From contig SAIX01000049.1 of NCBI GenBank assembly GCA_004028765.1, positions 1-64,000 of the forward strand: 64,000 nt of DNA. Direction: 5' to 3'. This document shows positions 52,358 through 61,107 of the stretch, in pieces (within the stretch, counting starts at the first letter, position 1; each line of letters starts with the position of its first letter). The DNA comes from Chitinophagaceae bacterium. GTDB taxonomy: Bacteria > Bacteroidota > Bacteroidia > Chitinophagales > Chitinophagaceae. A model generated the notes under the pieces. The model was not told the origin of the DNA, did no database searches, and worked only from the letters and a program-made list of their open reading frames with translations. The position numbers and the translations under genes were made by a program.

Positions 52358-52448
52358 ATTTGTGGAATATTTTTTCTGCTTCAATTTCTTTTCACATACC
52401 CGCAATGCTTTCCGCAGCAAGCAGTTCTTACTGTATATTCGTACAGCT

Positions 52449-53105
52449 ATGAGAAAGTATGAAGATACCTACCAGCACAAAGGGTTGCGCCGGCAACTGG
52501 TGAACCTGCTCCGCGAAAAAGGTATCAGTGATGAAGCTGTGCTCGAAGCCATCAACACCATTCCCCGGCATTATTTTCTCGACTCTGCTTTTGATAAGAT
52601 TGCGTACGAAGACAGGGCCTTTGCCATTGCAGCGGGGCAAACCATTTCACAACCCTATACAGTTGCCTACCAGACACAGTTATTACAGCTGAAGAAAAAC
52701 GACAAAGTGCTCGAGATCGGTACCGGAAGTGTATACCAGGCCACAATACTGGCAGAAATCGGTGCAAGGGTTTACACGATCGAGCGGCAGAAAAAATTAT
52801 ACGAGCTGCAGAAGGATTATTATTTCAAAAAAAAATACCCCAATATCAAATTCTTTTTCGGAGACGGTTTTGAAGGTCTTCCCACGTTTGCGCCATTCGA
52901 TAAAGTAATCATCACCGCAGCAGCACCGTTTATTCCGCCAAAACTGGTACAGCAGTTACGCCCCGGCGGCATGATGGTGATACCGGTTGATGAAGGCGAT
53001 AACCAGCGTATGCTCCGTATCACCAAAAAGGAAGATGGTTCTTACGCAGAAGAATCCTTTGAAAAATTCTCATTTGTTCCCATGCTTACGGGTAAAAACC
53101 ATTAA
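52449..53105 (+). CDS. pcm: Protein-L-isoaspartate O-methyltransferase
   Basis: 218 residues from ATG 52449 (MRKYEDTYQHKGLRRQLVNLLREKGISDEAVLEAINTIPRHYFL); the track adds 29 non-family residues. Repairs isoaspartyl residues using SAM. GQTISQPYTVAYQTQLLQL and FDKVIITAAAPFIPPKLVQQLRPGGMMVIPV are typical. The SAM glycine motif reads VLEIGTGSVYQATILAEIG, with valine where GSGYQ is normal; the change could be one base (GTA for GGA at 52731-52733) and may weaken SAM binding or be a sequencing error. Confidence 0.93.
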   Translation: MRKYEDTYQHKGLRRQLVNLLREKGISDEAVLEAINTIPRHYFLDSAFDKIAYEDRAFAIAAGQTISQPYTVAYQTQLLQLKKNDKVLEIGTGSVYQATILAEIGARVYTIERQKKLYELQKDYYFKKKYPNIKFFFGDGFEGLPTFAPFDKVIITAAAPFIPPKLVQQLRPGGMMVIPVDEGDNQRMLRITKKEDGSYAEESFEKFSFVPMLTGKNH

Positions 53106-53136
53106 TGGGTAAAGGTTTCCTACATTCGGGATATCA

Positions 53137-54321
53137 ATGAAAAAGCCCCGTTCTGTCTCATTTATTTTAACACTGATCGTGATTGCACAGTTTGCCTGCA
53201 CCTCCTTATGGTTTGCAGGCAATGCCGTTGTAAACGACCTTGTGCAACGGTTTTCTTTAAGCAGTGCTGCTGCAGGGCATATCACATCAACCGTACAGTT
53301 TGGTTTTATCGGTGGTACGCTTGTATTTGCTTTATTGGGTATTGCCGACAGGTTTTCTCCCTCACGTATCTTTTTTTGTTGTGCGATGCTGGCAGCAGCC
53401 ATCAACCTGTCCTTGTTTTTGATCGATGATTATAAGATGGTCATGATCACAAGGGCCTGTACCGGATTCCTGCTGGCTGGTATTTACCCGGTTGGGATGA
53501 AAATTGCAGCCGACCATCATGAAAAAGGGTTGGGCAAGGCGCTTGGCTGGCTGGTGGGTGCATTGGTATTGGGTACGGCATTCCCGCACCTGGTGCATGT
53601 ATTTACAAAATCACTTTCCTGGCAATGGGTGATCGCGATTTGTTCTTTGTTATCTGCAACCGGTGGGGTGCTGGTTTTATTACTGGTCCCCGACGGACCA
53701 TTCCGTACGAAGGCAACCGCTTTTTATCCTGCAAGAATGATCTGGTTATTTACAAAAGCAGGTTTCCGCCATGCAGCGTTTGGCTATTTTGGCCATATGT
53801 GGGAGTTATACAGTTTCTGGGCCTTTGTTCCTTTTATTCTTCAAAGCTGGGCCGATCAGCATGTAACAGTGTTACCGCTGAGTTTACTGGCTTTTATTGT
53901 TATTGCAATGGGTACCCCTGCCTGCATCATCGGCGGATTTCTTTCGCAGAAATATGGAAGCGCTAAAACGGCGTTCACCGCTTTGAGCATATCCGGTCTT
54001 TGTTGTGTGCTGTCTCCGTTTTTATTCGGCCTCCCTTTTTTTCTTTTTCTTTTCTTTTTGCTGATCTGGGGTATGGCTGTGATCACCGACTCGCCGCAGT
54101 TTTCGACCCTGGTGGCACAGTCGATCCCTGCTGAAATAAGAGGCACCGCACTTACCATTACCAATTCGATAGGTTTCGCTATCACGATCCTGAGTATTGA
54201 AACGATCAATTCCCTTCGCTCCATCGTTGACCCGAAATATCTCTGTCTTTTCCTCGCAATAGGGCCGCTAATTGGGTTACTGTCGATGCGCAGGCTACGG
54301 GAATTACGAATTAGAAATTAA
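53137..54321 (+). CDS. MFS transporter
   Basis: 394 residues with twelve predicted membrane segments. KKPRSVSFILTLIVIAQFACTSLWFAGNAVVNDL begins it; RACTGFLLAGIYPVGMKIAADH and MAVITDSPQFSTLVAQSIPAEIRGTALTITNSIGFAITIL are MFS landmarks. It starts 31 bp after pcm. The substrate is not evident from sequence or neighbours. Confidence 0.88.
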   Translation: MKKPRSVSFILTLIVIAQFACTSLWFAGNAVVNDLVQRFSLSSAAAGHITSTVQFGFIGGTLVFALLGIADRFSPSRIFFCCAMLAAAINLSLFLIDDYKMVMITRACTGFLLAGIYPVGMKIAADHHEKGLGKALGWLVGALVLGTAFPHLVHVFTKSLSWQWVIAICSLLSATGGVLVLLLVPDGPFRTKATAFYPARMIWLFTKAGFRHAAFGYFGHMWELYSFWAFVPFILQSWADQHVTVLPLSLLAFIVIAMGTPACIIGGFLSQKYGSAKTAFTALSISGLCCVLSPFLFGLPFFLFLFFLLIWGMAVITDSPQFSTLVAQSIPAEIRGTALTITNSIGFAITILSIETINSLRSIVDPKYLCLFLAIGPLIGLLSMRRLRELRIRN

Positions 54322-54527
54322 GAATGAAGAATGAAGAGTTGGGTTCATATTCCTGTTTCTTTTTTGTGAGGATGCATTCATTTGGATCCAAGTTCATTTC
54401 GCAATACCCTGCCTGTTAAATATGGGCGCCACTGAAAAAGAAAAGCCGCCCAACAGAGCAGCTTTTATAAATGTAGAATGCAGAATTAGGAATGATGAAT
54501 TAACTCCTAATCCTACATTCCTAATTC
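54322..54527. repeat. Repeat-rich gap with an inverted repeat at the end
   Basis: AGAATTAGGAATG (54482-54494) and CATTCCTAATTCT (54516-54528) are a perfect 13-bp inverted repeat immediately before the stop codon of the convergent receptor gene. TTAAGAATGAAGAATGAAGAG begins the gap. Probably a terminator made of the AATTAGGAATG phrase. Confidence 0.65.
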
Positions 54528-57215
54528 TTATTGTTGTATCATATCCATACCGCCACCCTGTTCGGCTTTTGTATTCTTCCGTTTGAAAAGGGTAGCATCG
54601 AATTTACCAAAGCGATAGCTGAAGTTCAGGCGAACGATCTGCTGATCCCTTCTTCTTTCACTGGTTTGGGTAAAGTAGGTACTTTCCGAATAGGATTTGA
54701 ATACCTGCGTACGGAAAATATCATTCACGCTCAGTGTTAATGAACCACTCTGACCATTCTTCCAGGTCCAGTCTTTGCGGACAGCAAGGTCAACCCCGTA
54801 GCGCGGCAGGTTATATCCCTGCGAAGTGGTTTGCGGACCACCCCACATCATACCACCACCGCCACCGCCGCGACCCATACCACCGCCGCCACCACCGGAA
54901 TTGGCAGGCAATACTGATTTAGCCTGGTAGTCGCCGCTCAGTTGCACAGACCATCCTTTGGCTACTTTAAAGTTATTGTTCACTTTTCCGAACCAGCTTA
55001 ACAGCGAGTTGCTGAGGCTTTGGCCGGGAACCGTGGCAGTGATCTGGGAGTTGAAAAGGTTCACGTTCACAGTAAAATCCCACCATTTGGCCAGCGGCAT
55101 TTTATTTGTCAGTTCCAACCCGAAAGATGAACTGTAATCAGCATTGATATAGGTATTGAAATAAGCACTGTCGCCGCTTGTCAAACCGTTTTTATCACGA
55201 TATACATAACGGGTGATCAGATCTGTCGTATGCTTGTAATAAACCGTAGCGAGGAAGTTGGCACCCCGGGTATATGAATTGCTGTAGGATACTTCAAATG
55301 AATTGGTGAATTCGGGCTTCAGTCCGGCATTACCGATATTGATATTCTGCGGATCTGAATAATCCGGGAAAGGCATCAACTGGAAAAAGTTCGGACGGTT
55401 TACACGACGTGAATAGTTCAACTGGAAATCCTGTTTGTCATCAATTTTATAAGTTACAAACGCACTTGGGAAAAGACTCAGCGGATATTTCACCGTAAAG
55501 TTGGCTGAATCCAGTCCTTTGCTGTTGAGCAGGGTACCGGTATAATTCGAACTTTCTGCACGCAGGCCAACCTGGTAACTCCATTTCTTTACTTTAAAGC
55601 TGTAAGTAAGATATGCAGCAGATACCTGGTCGTTGAATTTGTATTTGTTACTGATCAATGGCACCAGTACATAGCTGCTGGTGGTATAATCGTACCGGTA
55701 CTGGTCGCTGAGGTTGCTGAAATCACGGATTGCTGTACGCAAACCGGCTTCGAGTTTCATATCATCCGTGATCGGGTTTTCATAATCCGCCTGCAGGGTA
55801 TAATTCTTTGTTGAACCGCTGCCAATGGTTTGCTGCAACAAAGCCTGGCCCTTGGTACTTCCGTTCGTGTTATAGGTTTGCGTACCGATCGTGGAATTAT
55901 TTTCGTTGTTGCTGGAGTTATAGTTGAAATCGGCAGAGATGTTATGACCGTTCTTTTCAAAATTGTGTTTAAAGCTCACCTGTGTTCCTGCATTGCGCAT
56001 CATTGCATGGCTCATGGTAGAGATATTATTGTACGAGGTGAATACACTTTTGATGGTTGAATCCACTTTTTGCGTCTGGTCATTATCAAACTGGCCACGC
56101 ATAAAATTACCGGCGAGTGAAAGGGTGTTCCGGTTATCGAGGAAGATATCAAGGCCTCCACGGAAAAATCCGAAATAGCCGGTGTTCACACCATGACTGG
56201 TATTATACACCTGGCTTGGGGTGCTTAATAAATTATTACGATCGGTGATCCCGTCTGAAATCGATTTTCTTTCATTGAAGTTCCCACTGAGGGAAAAGTT
56301 GATTTTCTGCTGGCGTACGTTCAGGTCGCCACCGAGGTTCAGTTTCCCTCGGGAATCGATGCCGGTACGGATACCGCCATTATAACCTACTTTCTTATTT
56401 TTCTTCAACACGATATTCAGGATACCGGCATTGCCACCCGATGCATCATATTTGGCAGAAGGGTTGGTGATGATCTCCACTTTGTCGATGATATCCGCAG
56501 GGATCTGGTCGAGCGTTAAAGTGGTGGGGCGGTTGTCAATAAAAATAGTAGGTGAAGCGTTGCGGAGGGTCACATTTCCATCAATATCCACATTCAGAGA
56601 AGGGATGCTCTTCATGATCTCCGTTGCAGTTTGACCGGTGCTCGTCAGGTTCTTGTCTACATTGAACACTTTCCGGTCGATACCGAGTTCCAGTTGTGGT
56701 TTCGAAGATGAGGTCACGGTTACATTGCCGAGGTTTGTGGCATCTTCTTCCATTTTAATATTACCAAGGTCTTTATCTGCCATCGAAAGCATCTGCTGCA
56801 TCATCGCGCTTCCACCCCCGGATGCATTGGCAGCACCTCCCTGGGGCATTTTGATCCCGAAGTTGATCTGTTTGTCAATCGTTTTATAACCTAAAGCACT
56901 GGCTTTCAGTTTAAAATTCCCGAAAACAGGCAGGTTGTCGAAGCTGAAATTGCCATTTGCCTTGGTGATCTGGGTATTCAGGATCACTTCTTTCATTTTT
57001 TTGGCAGCCGTATCAAACTTGTTACCAACGAGTTGTACAGTTACAGCTTCCAGGCCTTTGTTGGTTTTGCTGTCTACCAGCTTCCCGTAAAAATGGCCGA
57101 TATTCATATTCTGGCTATTCGCGCCGCCCATTCCGCCGCGCATGCCACCGGGCATCTGGGCTGAAAGGCTAAGGGTTAGCAGTACGAGGGAACAGAACAA
57201 AAGGGATTTTCTCAT
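54528..57215 (-). CDS. Outer-membrane barrel receptor with Gly/Met-rich insert
   Basis: 895 residues. Signal peptide MRKSLLFCSLVLLTLSLSAQ, then MPGGMRGGMGGANSQNMN, a carboxypeptidase-regulatory-like domain (about 40-120), a plug (PTIFIDNRPTTLTLDQIPADIIDKVEIITNPSAKYDASGGNAGILNIVLKKN) and an OMP_b-brl_3 barrel. Residues about 780-800 form a Gly/Met-rich stretch (GGGGGGMGRGGGGGGMMWGG), probably an exposed loop. Another Gly-rich run lies at about 125-138. Ligand unknown; no SusD partner. It is transcribed alone. Confidence 0.9.
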   Translation of the reverse strand: MRKSLLFCSLVLLTLSLSAQMPGGMRGGMGGANSQNMNIGHFYGKLVDSKTNKGLEAVTVQLVGNKFDTAAKKMKEVILNTQITKANGNFSFDNLPVFGNFKLKASALGYKTIDKQINFGIKMPQGGAANASGGGSAMMQQMLSMADKDLGNIKMEEDATNLGNVTVTSSSKPQLELGIDRKVFNVDKNLTSTGQTATEIMKSIPSLNVDIDGNVTLRNASPTIFIDNRPTTLTLDQIPADIIDKVEIITNPSAKYDASGGNAGILNIVLKKNKKVGYNGGIRTGIDSRGKLNLGGDLNVRQQKINFSLSGNFNERKSISDGITDRNNLLSTPSQVYNTSHGVNTGYFGFFRGGLDIFLDNRNTLSLAGNFMRGQFDNDQTQKVDSTIKSVFTSYNNISTMSHAMMRNAGTQVSFKHNFEKNGHNISADFNYNSSNNENNSTIGTQTYNTNGSTKGQALLQQTIGSGSTKNYTLQADYENPITDDMKLEAGLRTAIRDFSNLSDQYRYDYTTSSYVLVPLISNKYKFNDQVSAAYLTYSFKVKKWSYQVGLRAESSNYTGTLLNSKGLDSANFTVKYPLSLFPSAFVTYKIDDKQDFQLNYSRRVNRPNFFQLMPFPDYSDPQNINIGNAGLKPEFTNSFEVSYSNSYTRGANFLATVYYKHTTDLITRYVYRDKNGLTSGDSAYFNTYINADYSSSFGLELTNKMPLAKWWDFTVNVNLFNSQITATVPGQSLSNSLLSWFGKVNNNFKVAKGWSVQLSGDYQAKSVLPANSGGGGGGMGRGGGGGGMMWGGPQTTSQGYNLPRYGVDLAVRKDWTWKNGQSGSLTLSVNDIFRTQVFKSYSESTYFTQTSERRRDQQIVRLNFSYRFGKFDATLFKRKNTKAEQGGGMDMIQQ

Positions 57216-57376
57216 GACTTTATTTACTTATGTATGTTTTGCAAAGTTGCATTAGCGGCTGATGAACTGCATTTTTCATTACACCAGCGGTAATATGACA
57301 ATTTCGAGTGGACAAAGTTGGAAAATGGGGGGTAGATTTACCTTTTTTGTCGGTGACGGCCCTGAATCATCGGTGA

Positions 57377-57976
57377 TTATAGCGAACTGATGATGATCTG
57401 GAGCAGGCCGATCAGGAATCCCAGCACCCCGCCGATGATCTCCACAAAACGGAATTCCTTCGACATGATGCCGTTCAATATCTCTTCCAGCTTATCCGAT
57501 GAAAAGCCGGCCACTTTTTCCACCACGATCTTTTCCAGGTCCAGTTCTCCCTGCAGGCTGCCCATATACCGTTGCATGATCAACGGGAAAAGCTGTTCTA
57601 GTTCCGCGGTGAATACGGATTTTAGCTGACCAATTGTTTTATCACCGATAAACATGCTGATCACGGGCATCTGTTCGGCGAGTTTTACACGGAGAAACTG
57701 GTCGATATGCCCCTCAATCTGCGGCATCAGTTTTTTTACGTTCTCCGGGTTGGTGATCTTTTCCTCGATATCACGGAACGACAATAACTGTTCGCTTACC
57801 AGTTTTCCCAGTTTTTCAGCGAATTGCCGCTGTCTTTTCGGGAAAATACCCTGGAAGGTGAATCCCAGTATTTTTTTAGGTTCTCTCGGGTGAAACAGCA
57901 TTTTTATCGCGATCCAGTTGGTGAACCAGCCGATAAATGCCGAAATAAAGGGGATCAGCCATAAACCCATACGCAT
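57377..57976 (-). CDS. DUF445 membrane protein
   Basis: 199 residues. N-terminal membrane segment (LWLIPFISAFIGWFTNWIAIKMLFHPREPKKILGFTFQGIFPKRQ is the DUF445 signature), a helical cytosolic or periplasmic middle part, and a C-terminal segment FVEIIGGVLGFLIGLLQIIISSL. The NWIAIKMLF pattern is diagnostic. Function is unknown in the family. Confidence 0.9.
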   Translation of the reverse strand: MRMGLWLIPFISAFIGWFTNWIAIKMLFHPREPKKILGFTFQGIFPKRQRQFAEKLGKLVSEQLLSFRDIEEKITNPENVKKLMPQIEGHIDQFLRVKLAEQMPVISMFIGDKTIGQLKSVFTAELEQLFPLIMQRYMGSLQGELDLEKIVVEKVAGFSSDKLEEILNGIMSKEFRFVEIIGGVLGFLIGLLQIIISSL

Positions 57977-57989
57977 GTCATTAAATTTA

Positions 57990-58024
57990 AAAACCTATCC
58001 CGCTCTACATGCAGGATAGGTTTT
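57990..58024 (-). terminator. Terminator of tRNA-His
   Basis: AAAACCTATCC (57990-58000) and GGATAGGTTTT (58014-58024) form an 11-bp stem. On the minus strand, where the tRNA is transcribed, it is followed by TTTTTAAATTT. It lies 5 bp past the tRNA 3' end. Confidence 0.85.
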
Positions 58025-58029
58025 AAGCG

Positions 58030-58104
58030 GGAGAACGATGGGTCTCGAACCCACGGCCTTCAGTGCCACAAACTGACGCTCTAACCAACTGAGCTACGCT
58101 CTCC
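58030..58104 (-). tRNA. tRNA-His (anticodon GTG)
   Basis: 75 nt including the encoded extra G at position -1 and discriminator C73, the identity pair of histidine tRNAs. Acceptor GAGAGCG/CGTTCTC, D arm from AGCTCAGTTGGTTAGAG, anticodon arm TCAGT-TTGTGGC-ACTGA with GTG, T arm GTGGGTTCGAGACCCAT. CCA is not encoded. Confidence 0.94.
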
Positions 58105-58233
58105 GTTTTTGGGAGAGCAAAAATAGGAAAATAGTGCATACGCACGAAGAGATTTTGCTTTCTTTTTCTTTAACCGTTCATCAAAACCTTTGTTAATTGG
58201 GACAAAGGTTGGCGCCTCGTACCCATTTTAGGT

Positions 58234-58241
58234 TATTTTTG
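58234..58241 (+). promoter_or_regulatory. -7 box of the C-terminal processing protease gene
   Basis: TATTTTTG matches TAnnTTTG exactly. Nine bases separate it from ATG 58251; the -33 region is weak (TTGG at 58209-58212). The short distance suggests a very short 5' leader. Confidence 0.45.
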
Positions 58242-58250
58242 GAAACAGAC

Positions 58251-60422
58251 ATGCAAAAATTTACGCAATTTATGAAGAGTAGAAAAGGGTTACTGTTGCT
58301 CGCCGTTGTATTGTTCGGCGGCCTGTTCTTTGCTTTTAAAACTTCCGGTTTTGGTTCAACTGATATTATACTTACCCCTCGCCAGCGTTTACTCGCAGCG
58401 GTTGGCGCTTATCTTGAAGAGCAGCATTACAGCCCCAAAGCGATCAATGATGTTTTTTCAAAACAGGTATTCAAAAAATACCTTGATGAACTGGATGGAG
58501 ACAAATCACATTTTCTTCAGTCCGATATCAATTCCCTGAAGAAATTCGAGACATTACTGGATGATGAGATCCATGGCAATGCCCCGCTTGATTTTGTGCC
58601 TGCTGTCAGCGCTATTTACGACCAGCGCATCAAAGAAGCACAGGACATTTACAAAGACATACTCGCAAAACCTTTTGATTTCAGTAAAGACGAAAGCATC
58701 GTACTCGATGGCGAGAAACTGAATTATGTAACCACGGAAGCAGAGCGCAAAGAACGCTGGCGCAAAAAGCTGAAATACTATACCCTTGAGCGTTATGCCG
58801 ACCTGGTGGAAGAACGCGAAAAAAACAAAGACAGCAAGGATTATAAAGTAAAAACCGATGCAGAGCTCGAGAAAGAAGCCCGTTCGCGTGTTTTGAAAGT
58901 GATGAATGATACGTATGAGCGCATACAGAAGACTTTTAAAGAAGATGAGCGCTTCAATTCTTATATCAATGTGATCACAAACCTGATGGATCCGCATACG
59001 GATTATTTCCCGCCGGTTGAAAAACGTTCTTTCGATGAAAGAATGAGCGGCAGGTTTTTCGGGATCGGTGCCACACTTACCAAGGATGATTATGGCATCA
59101 AGATCGCAAGTATTGTAACAGGTGGCGCTGCCTGGAAATCAGGAGAAGTGGTGGTGAATGATGTGATCACAAAAGTGGCGCAGGGCAAAGAAGAAGCGGT
59201 GGATGTTACCGGTTTTGATGTGACCGATGCGGTGAAACTGATCCGCGGAAACAAAGGGACCGAAGTACGCCTTACCATCAAGAAACAGGATGGCTCTATT
59301 AAAGTGGTGAGTATGATCCGCGAAGAAGTGGTACAGGATGAACTGGATGTACGCAGTGCCGTTATTAAAAACGGCAATGATAAGATCGGCTATATCTGGC
59401 TGCCCGATTTTTATGCCGATTTCGACAATGAGAACGGCCACCGCTGTTCGCAGGATGTGGCGAGAGAAGTGGTGAAACTGAAAAATGAAAATGTAAAAGG
59501 GATCGTGATCGATATCCGGAATAATGGAGGAGGATCTTTGTATGAAGTGGTGAAAATGGTAGGACTGTTTATCAAAAGCGGCCCTGTGGTGCAGGTGAAA
59601 GAAAGAAGCGGCCGTGTTGACCAGAATACCTGGCGCGACAATGATGAATCCGTTTTATACGATGGCCCGCTGGCAGTATTGGTGAACGAATTCAGCGCTT
59701 CCGCAAGCGAGATATTTGCAGGTGCCATCCAGGATTATAAACGCGGGATCATCATCGGCAGCACTTCTACCTATGGAAAAGGAACCGTGCAGCGCCAGAT
59801 ACCTTTTGGCAGCCGCAACGACCAGTTCAGCAGCCGCACCGATATGGGTGCGATGACACTTACGTTCCAGAAGTTTTACCGCATCACCGGTAATTCAACA
59901 CAACTGAAAGGAATTGTTCCGGATGTGGTATTACCCGATGCGTATGAGTATTATAAAGTGCGGGAGAAAGACAATCCTGCTGCATTGCCTTATGATGAGA
60001 TACAGCGCACAAACTACCAGACATGGCAGAATAATTTCGGGCTGGATGCGATCATCAAAAAAGAAAATGAGAAGATCAAAAACAATCCTTCACTTACATT
60101 ATTAAACAGCAACCTGCAATGGCTTGCTAAAAATGCCGAAATGCCGGTTCCGCTGAGTCTTGAAAAATACAAGGCCAGGCAGAAACAGATCATCACCACC
60201 GTTAACCAGAACAATACTTTATTAAAGAGCAAAGAGGAAATGATGATTTCTGCCTTAACGGCTGATAATGATAAATTTTACCACAATTCTGATACCGCGA
60301 AAGGACAGCGCTACCAGGCCTGGCTGAAATCGCTCAGGAATGATGTGCATATCGATGAAACGGTTAAGATGGTGGGAGAGATGGCGTCATCCATTCCGGT
60401 ACAAACCGTTCAGAATAAATAA
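58251..60422 (+). CDS. prc: C-terminal processing (tail-specific) protease, S41
   Basis: 723 residues from ATG 58251, which begins a membrane/export signal (MQKFTQFMKSRKGLLLLAVVLFGGLFFAF). A helical N domain (about 50-230) precedes the PDZ domain (about 245-330: GRFFGIGATLTKDDYGIKIASIVTGGAAWKSG) and the S41 protease core. Catalytic Ser in VLVNEFSASASEIFAGAIQD and Lys in GSTSTYGKGTVQRQ. A long C-terminal helical DUF3340-type region follows. It cleaves proteins at the periplasmic side. Typical Bacteroidota tail-specific protease length. Confidence 0.94.
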   Translation: MQKFTQFMKSRKGLLLLAVVLFGGLFFAFKTSGFGSTDIILTPRQRLLAAVGAYLEEQHYSPKAINDVFSKQVFKKYLDELDGDKSHFLQSDINSLKKFETLLDDEIHGNAPLDFVPAVSAIYDQRIKEAQDIYKDILAKPFDFSKDESIVLDGEKLNYVTTEAERKERWRKKLKYYTLERYADLVEEREKNKDSKDYKVKTDAELEKEARSRVLKVMNDTYERIQKTFKEDERFNSYINVITNLMDPHTDYFPPVEKRSFDERMSGRFFGIGATLTKDDYGIKIASIVTGGAAWKSGEVVVNDVITKVAQGKEEAVDVTGFDVTDAVKLIRGNKGTEVRLTIKKQDGSIKVVSMIREEVVQDELDVRSAVIKNGNDKIGYIWLPDFYADFDNENGHRCSQDVAREVVKLKNENVKGIVIDIRNNGGGSLYEVVKMVGLFIKSGPVVQVKERSGRVDQNTWRDNDESVLYDGPLAVLVNEFSASASEIFAGAIQDYKRGIIIGSTSTYGKGTVQRQIPFGSRNDQFSSRTDMGAMTLTFQKFYRITGNSTQLKGIVPDVVLPDAYEYYKVREKDNPAALPYDEIQRTNYQTWQNNFGLDAIIKKENEKIKNNPSLTLLNSNLQWLAKNAEMPVPLSLEKYKARQKQIITTVNQNNTLLKSKEEMMISALTADNDKFYHNSDTAKGQRYQAWLKSLRNDVHIDETVKMVGEMASSIPVQTVQNK

Positions 60423-60506
60423 TTATTCCCTTTATAAAACCGGGATTTATCCCGGAACTCTGCAGCATCGTTTTCGTATATTTGGCAATCCAAACAAAAC
60501 TGCCTG

Positions 60507-61016
60507 ATGTACACTGAGCCTGTGAAGAAGTGGTACGCCTTATATACAAAACCACGTTGGGAAAAAAAGATCGATGGCCTTCTCCGGAAAAAAGGCATTG
60601 AAAGCTGGTGCCCGCTGCAAAAACTGGAACGGCAGTGGAGCGACCGGAAAAAGATCATTGAAGATCCCCTTTTCAAATCCTATGTTTTTGTACACATCGA
60701 TGATACCGAGCGTACCAAAGTACTGATGACCGATGGGGTGCTCAATTTTGTGTATTATCTCGGAAAGCCTGCTGTTATCCGCGAGGAAGAAGTTTCCACG
60801 ATAAAAAAATATCTCTCTGAAAAAGATGCCCTGATCCAGGTGATCTCGCAGGAAGGTTTCCGGGAAGATACCCGTATCCGGGTGGAACATGGCGTGTTCA
60901 TGGGAAATGAAGGCACCGTACTAAAAGGAAACCGCAAAAAAGTGTATGTGAAACTGGAAAGCCTCGGCCAAATCATGGTGGTTGAATTTCCGGCGGAATA
61001 TCTCTCACCTATTTAA
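60507..61016 (+). CDS. UpxY/NusG-like transcription antiterminator
   Basis: 169 residues. A NusG N-terminal domain (VKKWYALYTKPRWEKKIDGLLRKKGIESWCPLQKLERQWSDRKKIIEDPLFKSYVFVHI) and a KOW-containing C-terminal domain (DTRIRVEHGVFMGNEGTVLKGNRKKVYVKLESLGQIMVVEFPAEYLSP). UpxY proteins usually start capsule or exopolysaccharide operons and stop early termination there. Here it stands alone, followed by a convergent mtaB gene, so its target is elsewhere. Not the housekeeping NusG, judged by length and divergence. Confidence 0.88.
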   Translation: MYTEPVKKWYALYTKPRWEKKIDGLLRKKGIESWCPLQKLERQWSDRKKIIEDPLFKSYVFVHIDDTERTKVLMTDGVLNFVYYLGKPAVIREEEVSTIKKYLSEKDALIQVISQEGFREDTRIRVEHGVFMGNEGTVLKGNRKKVYVKLESLGQIMVVEFPAEYLSPI

Positions 61017-61107
61017 TCTGAAAATTTGAAAATGGGGGAATTTGAAAATGCCTGACAACCATGGGCGATCTTTCATTTTCAAATTATCAAATTGCCTAAT
61101 TTTCAAA
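61017..61107. terminator. Nested inverted repeats between the UpxY-like gene and mtaB
   Basis: AATTTGAAAATG (61039-61050) pairs with CATTTTCAAATT (61074-61085), and AATTTGAAAAT (61023-61033) with ATTTTCAAATT (61099-61109). Two nested arms made of one repeat phrase lie between convergent genes. AT-rich; a terminator role is inference. Confidence 0.55.
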
